Origin: Otatea glauca
Lineage: Eukaryota > Streptophyta > Magnoliopsida > Poales > Poaceae
Length of the DNA: 64,000 bases
Direction: 5' to 3'
Assembly (NCBI GenBank): GCA_036346275.1
Contig: CM070723.1
Location: 47,136,743 to 47,200,742, forward strand
In this document: positions 58,784 through 64,000 of the stretch, one piece after another
How the letters are laid out: each line of letters begins with the position of its first letter
Numbering within the stretch: the first letter of the stretch is position 1
Notes under the pieces: generated by a model
Databases searched by the model: none
What the model was told of the DNA's origin: nothing
What the model saw: only the letters and a program-made list of their open reading frames with translations
Position numbers and translations under genes: made by a program

Positions 58784-61455
58784 TGTAATGACCCTCATTT
58801 TCACATAGATGCAAAAATGGAAATCTCATGTACATACAGTACTAGTCCCATGACCAGTGGCTAGCATGCACATTTACAACAATTGATATCACATCCATAC
58901 TCTTTATTACAAATGATAATGGTAATTTATACAATAAGGTCTTACAATACAGAGAAATGCAGCGGAGAGATTCAAAAGTATTGTAGTGTGCCTTTTTAAC
59001 CCATTATCCCCACAGGCAACTGACAAGGTAAAACCCTAGTAAAATTCATTTTTATAGTTTGTTTTGGAAGAAATAGTTTTAATATTGAAATATTTCTTTT
59101 ATTAAGATTAAAATGCAAGAAAAGAGGAAAAGACATTGTTTAAAATCAAAATCTTGATTCCAATTGAAATTTTTATTCAATTCCATTTTTAAATTTCAAA
59201 ATTTTCATTTTTCATATTTTTGAATTTCATGGGATGTTACAGACTATCCCCCTTAACAGGAATCCCGTCCCCGAGATTCGAGGGTCTAGGAAGTGATAGG
59301 AAGATCATAGGATGGTTCTGATATGATTCTTCCAAACATCTTGGTATGCAAAGGGTTGTGATTTTATTTGGATTTGACAACTATGAAGAATGGAATGTCA
59401 AAATCAAAAGGAATGATTGTAGGAATTGAATACACAAAGGACGTACTCAATATACAACTCAAAAGGAATGATTGTAGGAATTGAATACACAAAGGACGTA
59501 CCCAATACCATGATAAATGTGTTAGGTGCAATCACATGAAAAAGAGGTTTATGTTCAAAGCTTGATGTCGAGGCAAGGATAACTTGATGTCTTCTAGATC
59601 CTTGAGATGGCTTGGGGATTGCTGCTGACTTCCTTAAAATTAATGAGGTGTAGAATTCTTCTTGGCAGATGTTAGCGATGCGTCCAAGTTCTTCACAGTT
59701 GATGAAAGTGACGTTGTCTATCTTGTTTGGAGAACAAAGGGTTGCTTACTGATGAAATGGATGATCAAGAAGTGGTTAAGATCAAGGAGCTTGACTTTGG
59801 AATTATTGGATAAATATGTAAGATAGAAGGGGGTAAGATGAGAATTGGTTTGATCATAAGGTAACTTCCAATTCTTTAAAATATTTTTGTTATTTAAAAC
59901 TTCTATAGATTAGAGAAGATGAGATAGATATATGAGAATGGTTTAGTCCAGAGTTATCTTTTGTTTATTAGAATTCAGTTCATATTGTTTTACGTAACCA
60001 TCGAAGTCATCATACAATCCAGGTGAAGTGGCGTGATGAAGTGTCTTCAGATTTATCAACATGGTTAGGTGATATCTGCGGGAAAGATTGAATAGGGGCT
60101 GGCCTAAAATGGCTTAGGTATTCTCATCGGTTGCTAGTACAATAAGGTCTTGACTTTAATTCAATCATAAGTGATGTAGGTTTAAATATAGCTAGAAGTG
60201 GTGATGGAGGCTGTACTATTAATTCTAATGAGATTGGATTTTGAAAATATTAGGGACTAGAAGAATATTCAGGTGAGAAGTTTTACAAAGAGAAAAGATA
60301 AGTTGTGAGAAATTCTATAGAAAGAAGAGATAAGCTGTTTTATGAAATTTTCTTTTAAGCCTACGGGTTGAGGTTTCTGGATTCATACATAAGGGCAATT
60401 CATTACGACACTTTAACTTAAAAGTTAAGTTCACACGTAAATTGGCCCGGACAAGAGAATAGAAACCAATTACAAATAGCAAGATATAAACACTACATAA
60501 GAATGTTTCATATAGCTAAGTGGAATAATACGACTATGTATAGGGGTTCCTTTCCTAACGAAGAACCTAATATACTCTATTCTTCCGCATTTTACTGTTG
60601 GGTGATACCGACTCTTCATGGAGTAGTCTTCGGGCTTTACTTCTGCCTTGTCGAGGTAGCGAAGTGTTGTCCATCTCCTTGAGGTTGTCGGTGCAGATGT
60701 CGTAGCCTTCATTGGTTGGTCATGAAGAATGGTAGCGATATATCTTGGGCAACTTCGGAAGCAAATAGCGAAGATAAACTATGGGTGAGAATTGTTTTAA
60801 GGAAAGTGGAATTTGTTTTACAAACCGAAATGAAAGTCAGGGTAAGAATAAGAACTTAGGGAGAAGGAAAGAATAGCAAGGGCTACGTTTTGCAAATATA
60901 ATAACATTTTAAAAATAAATTTTGAATTTGATCCACTAATACTAACGACCATTCTAGGGTTTATCCTGCACTCAGCATGGCTCTGATACCAACTGTAATG
61001 ACCCTCATTTTCACACAGATGCAAAAATGAAAATCTCATGTGCATACAGTACTAGTCCCATAACCAGTGGCTAGCATGCACATTTACAACAATTGATATC
61101 ACATCCATACTCTTTATTACAAATGATAATGGTAATTTATACAATAAGGTCTTACAAAATAGAGAAATACTGCGGAGATATTGAAGAGTCTTGTAGTGTG
61201 CCTTTTTAACCCATTATCCCCAAGGGCAATTGACAAGGTAAAACCCAAGTAAAATTCATTTTTATAGTTTGTTTGTTTTGGAAAAAATAGTTTTAATATT
61301 GAAATATTTCTTTTCTTAAGATTAAAATGCAAGAAAAGAGGAAAAGATATTGTTTAAAATCAGAATCTTGATTCCAATTGAATTTTTTATTCAATTCCAT
61401 TTTTAAATTTCAAAATTTTGATTTTTCATATTTTTGAATATTATAGGATGTTACA
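58784..61455 (-). mobile_element. Coding-free short LTR retrotransposon (LARD/TRIM-like), 2.67 kb
   Basis: LTRs of 458 and 462 bp (58784-59241 and 60994-61455) start TGTAATGACCCTC on plus and TGTAACATCC on minus. Flanks are TTTTT on both sides, an exact though low-complexity target duplication. On the minus strand the right LTR is followed by GTTGGTATCAGAGCCA (primer site, 60978-60993), and the left LTR is preceded by a GGGGGATAGTC-type purine tract (59242 onward). The 1752-bp interior has no gag or pol and only short frames. The LTR ends resemble those of the Tekay-like LTRs in this window, so it may be mobilised by such elements. Confidence 0.92.
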
Positions 61456-62560
61456 TTTTTCTTCCCGATTCTTTATTTTCTTGGACTCAACCTACTTCAT
61501 AACTTATGAAAGGTTGTTAATCCAACAAACACGGTTGCCTCAATCATCAATTGCACTCCATTAACACATAATGGATACCCCACAATCGATTGAGCACAAC
61601 CCTAATCAATTTGAATGATTTAAAGGTGTCTTGAGCACTTTAATGCAACTAATGTTTCATTATACTTAAGAACTTTTTGCTTGTCCTTAACCAACTAAGA
61701 AACACTATCAACATATGATGAAGCGTTCTTTAATTGATTGAAAGACAACCTGACATGAGTATATATTAACTACACAAGTTTCATATACTCATTTTGATGG
61801 AATGATCCAAATATATTTGATTGATGGAAAGGAATCAATACTTTTTAAAGCCATCAACTATAGAATAAACTCTATTAAATATGTGCATATAAATAATTGA
61901 ACTTTGGAATCAATATGCACATAATCAATCTTGGATAGCATTTGAGTTTATTCTATATTAACATGAGTATACTACAACTACACAAGTTAAATATATTCAA
62001 GGGATTGTTTCAAAGTAATGATCCTTGATATAGAAAGATGAATTAGATCAATACTATTGAAACATCAAGGTAAAGTATGAACTCCCCCTAAATGTGTGCA
62101 TTCATGTACATATGGAATTGAAAACATTATGTACATATTAAGATATTTGAGACTACGGTGAGGTTCATCCTTTATCTTAAATCCAAGGAATGTATCTAGA
62201 AATAATAGAGTAGTATTGGATGCATACCTTTGGGATTTCCATTTTTCAATGAGATGAGACTAATCAAAGATATACTTAATAAAAGAGTTAGTCTCATATT
62301 TAGATTTATCAATATGATCATGAATATTATATCCAAGGAATGCAACAAGATATGATAATATGAACTCGAATGCATACCTTTGATATTTCCATCTTTTTCA
62401 TCCAAAAGGGACTAAAGAGAGTTAAGCTCAATAAAAGTAGTCTTATAAAAAGATTGTCATTAATTAACAATTGAGGCTAATCAATATTATGATTATCAAA
62501 AGAGTTAGTCTCAATATTATATTTTTCATTAACACCAAAACCAAATTGTTGAGAATGAAA

Positions 62561-62965
62561 TCGAGAATACGGAAACTGTCTCATGGATGAAGATGACCTA
62601 CTTGGGACTGAGCTAAATGAGTTCAAAAAGAATACCCAAGATTCCCAGGACTATATAAATGATTTATATAGAGGCATACAGTAGTCTCCTAGTTACTCCT
62701 TTTGATAATCGATGTCACATTTTCCTTTTGAGCCTCCTTAAGAGTCTCCCTTGTCAGTCTAGTACTTAAATGAACAATTGGTCTACACTCCTGTTGAGCG
62801 ATTATATGTTAAAGTTCGACAAAATGTCATTTCCTAGGATATTTGTTTAAATTGTGCTTTGATTGTTCTATATTTTACAATATGTTCGTGATACAACAAT
62901 TACTTTGGTTGAATTCATTTATTTAATATAGAACATCGTATAATCCAATAACGGAGGAGAAAACC
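62561..62965. other. Unclassified AT-rich spacer
   Basis: No gene is visible. It lies between the LTR-like sequence and the copia protease fragment. The missing gag C-terminus of that copia would be expected here but is not recognisable. Confidence 0.4.
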
Positions 62966-63425
62966 TGTCTAGTAGACAGTTGCAACACAAATACAATTCT
63001 TAGAGAGACTAAATATTTTTAGACTTTGACTACGAAAACTGAAAATATTATGACCATCGCCGGAAGCGACGCACTCATAGTTGGCTCTCGAAAAGCCATC
63101 ATAGTCCTCCATACAGGTACTACTATAATAATAGAGAATGTCCTATTATACTCCGAGTCTAGTCGTACCCTACTAAGTTTTAAAGGCATTCATCTGAATA
63201 ATTTTCATATGGAGAAAAAAAATGAGGATGGTACCGAATACCTACTCATGACTAAGTTTGACTAGTATAATAAATGTGTGATTGAAAAACTCTCTTCTTT
63301 CTCCTCCGAATTATATTATACATATATAAAACCTAAATTTTATGTTGCGAGGAAAACTATATTTAAAAATCCAAAATTATTTAAGATATGGCACGATCGA
63401 CTGGGTCATCCTGAATGCTTGAGCG
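62966..63425 (+). pseudogene. pol: Ty1/copia protease / GAG-pre-integrase fragment
   Basis: One plus-strand frame encodes CLVDS (the protease active site, normally D-S-G/C-T), then NIMTIAGSDALIVGS, SRTLLSFKGIHLNNFHME and the GAG-pre-integrase core FKIWHDRLGHPE. Two TAG stops (near 63018 and 63263) stand where Gln codons are expected. The fragment ends abruptly after HPE at about 63418. It could belong to the same element as the gag fragment at 56130. Confidence 0.8.
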
Positions 63426-64000
63426 TAACCCAGAGAAAACAGAAGTATATTAGCTGAGGAAACATATTGAACCCTCGTTATAATCACTAATTAGTTTCCA
63501 CAAAAAACAACGACTCAATAATTAAAAGGCAAAAACAGCATATCATGTATACCTCCAAGGTAGCTAAGCCATGCGACACAATCTCAATCATCCGGCTTCT
63601 TGTCTGCCATCACGAAAGTGAGGATAACTTTTCAAATTAAAATCTAAAATTAACATTCTAATCAGAACATATTACTACAAGGATTTCCTGGTCAGTTCAC
63701 TACACATTTCTTCATTAAGAGCACCAACATGTGTTTATATCAAACCCATTAAGATCTCTGCAGCTACAACAAAAAATCAAATGAGTTAAGATGCAAATTA
63801 GATGTATCCAAAGAGAAAGGCGAACTGTGCAACATACATTAACTCATGAAAGCTGGGTTGATGGTAAATCTGGAACTAGCCCTACTGCTACAATGCAGAC
63901 ATGATGTTCAAGCATGCAACAGCTAAAAGTACAGTAGAGCGCACAGCAGCTAATCCCACTCAAATTACTCCAAAAATACTCAATATCGCTGCGATTCGGT
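63426..64000. other. Unclassified sequence to the window end
   Basis: No transposon hallmark is visible in this stretch. A short minus-strand frame (MADKKPDD-stop, 63575-63615) after a possible GATGGCAG acceptor could be the last exon of a gene lying to the right, but support is weak. Confidence 0.3.

Larger units (their letters stand above)
56499..62560 (-). mobile_element. Long LTR-like sequence, minus strand, with nested element
   Basis: On the plus strand it starts TGTAAGATCGAGGATGCCGA and reaches a CACCAAAACCAAATTG-type end near 62550, so the minus strand would begin CAATTTGGTTTTGGTG. A minus-strand TATA box (CTATATAAG) is at 57364-57372. The CTAGAGGGGGGTGAAT phrase near the left end is common in grass LTRs, but I cannot name the family. 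Without the nested element at 58784-61455 it is about 3.4 kb. No coding sequence is present, so a solo LTR is the best guess. The right limit and target duplication are not established. Confidence 0.45.

Noticed and set aside
63426..64000. Possible last exon of a host gene on the minus strand
   Set aside because: Only eight to nine codons and a single acceptor-like site; nothing to confirm it within the window.
1..64000. Search for tRNA, rRNA, integrated pararetrovirus, resistance genes or a biosynthetic cluster
   Set aside because: No cloverleaf, rRNA segment, NB-ARC, LRR, kinase or viral movement-protein pattern was seen. All reverse transcriptases are linked to LTR elements.

Overview
This is nuclear DNA of a plant, almost certainly a grass. 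The evidence is very long Ty3/gypsy LTRs, a Tat-lineage element with an antisense spliced ORF, an initiator-tRNA-Met type primer site (TGGTATCAGAGC), a MuDR-like transposase paired with a plant mobile domain (PMD) gene, and hAT and Ty1/copia remains. Everything I can identify is transposable element or its debris, as in pericentromeric or otherwise gene-poor heterochromatin. I see no intact host gene, tRNA, rRNA or CRISPR array.

Region 1 (1-22.5 kb) is a Mutator-like element (MULE) read on the minus strand. From right to left it holds a 230-bp tandem array (20341-21440), a decayed MuDR-type transposase (17656-20232), a decayed PMD gene (17290 down to 1897), and the 3' part of an unrecognised gene (96-941). 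A chromodomain-carrying Ty3/gypsy element of Tekay/Del type (2862-15389, LTRs about 3.1 kb) sits inside a small intron of the PMD gene. A 666-bp piece of that PMD gene occurs a second time between the element's 5' LTR and its primer-binding site.

Region 2 (22.5-52.4 kb) is a nest of nests. A roughly 4.2-kb minus-strand solo LTR (ends at 23131 and 50020) contains a 1.26-kb TRIM-like element (23518-24773, TSD TAGTG) and a Tat-lineage Ty3/gypsy element (26427-47836, minus strand, TSD TAACC). The Tat element is itself split inside gag by a Ty1/copia element (38460-46751, minus strand, TSD GCCCG). Two same-strand copies of a dispersed repeat (22555-22933 and 50813-52156) bracket the nest. The second copy is split by a 986-bp non-autonomous hAT with an 8-bp target duplication.

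Region 3 (52.4-64 kb) begins with another Tekay-like minus-strand solo LTR (52469-55505). It is followed by plus-strand Ty1/copia debris (gag near 56.2-56.5 kb, protease/GAG-pre-integrase near 63.0-63.4 kb) separated by a long LTR-like stretch (about 56499-62560), which a short coding-free LTR element (58784-61455, TSD TTTTT) interrupts. That LTR-like stretch carries a family of perfect mini-hairpins with different stems but a near-constant five-base loop (ACACA/ACATA). This is the pattern I find hardest to explain.

From nesting, the relative order is: copia debris, then the LTR-like stretch, then the short LTR element; big solo LTR, then TRIM and Tat, then the copia; MULE, then the Tekay-type element. 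Coding regions carry many single-base indels and C-to-T type stops. Some indels may be assembly error, because duplicated segments differ by scattered 1-3 base gaps.
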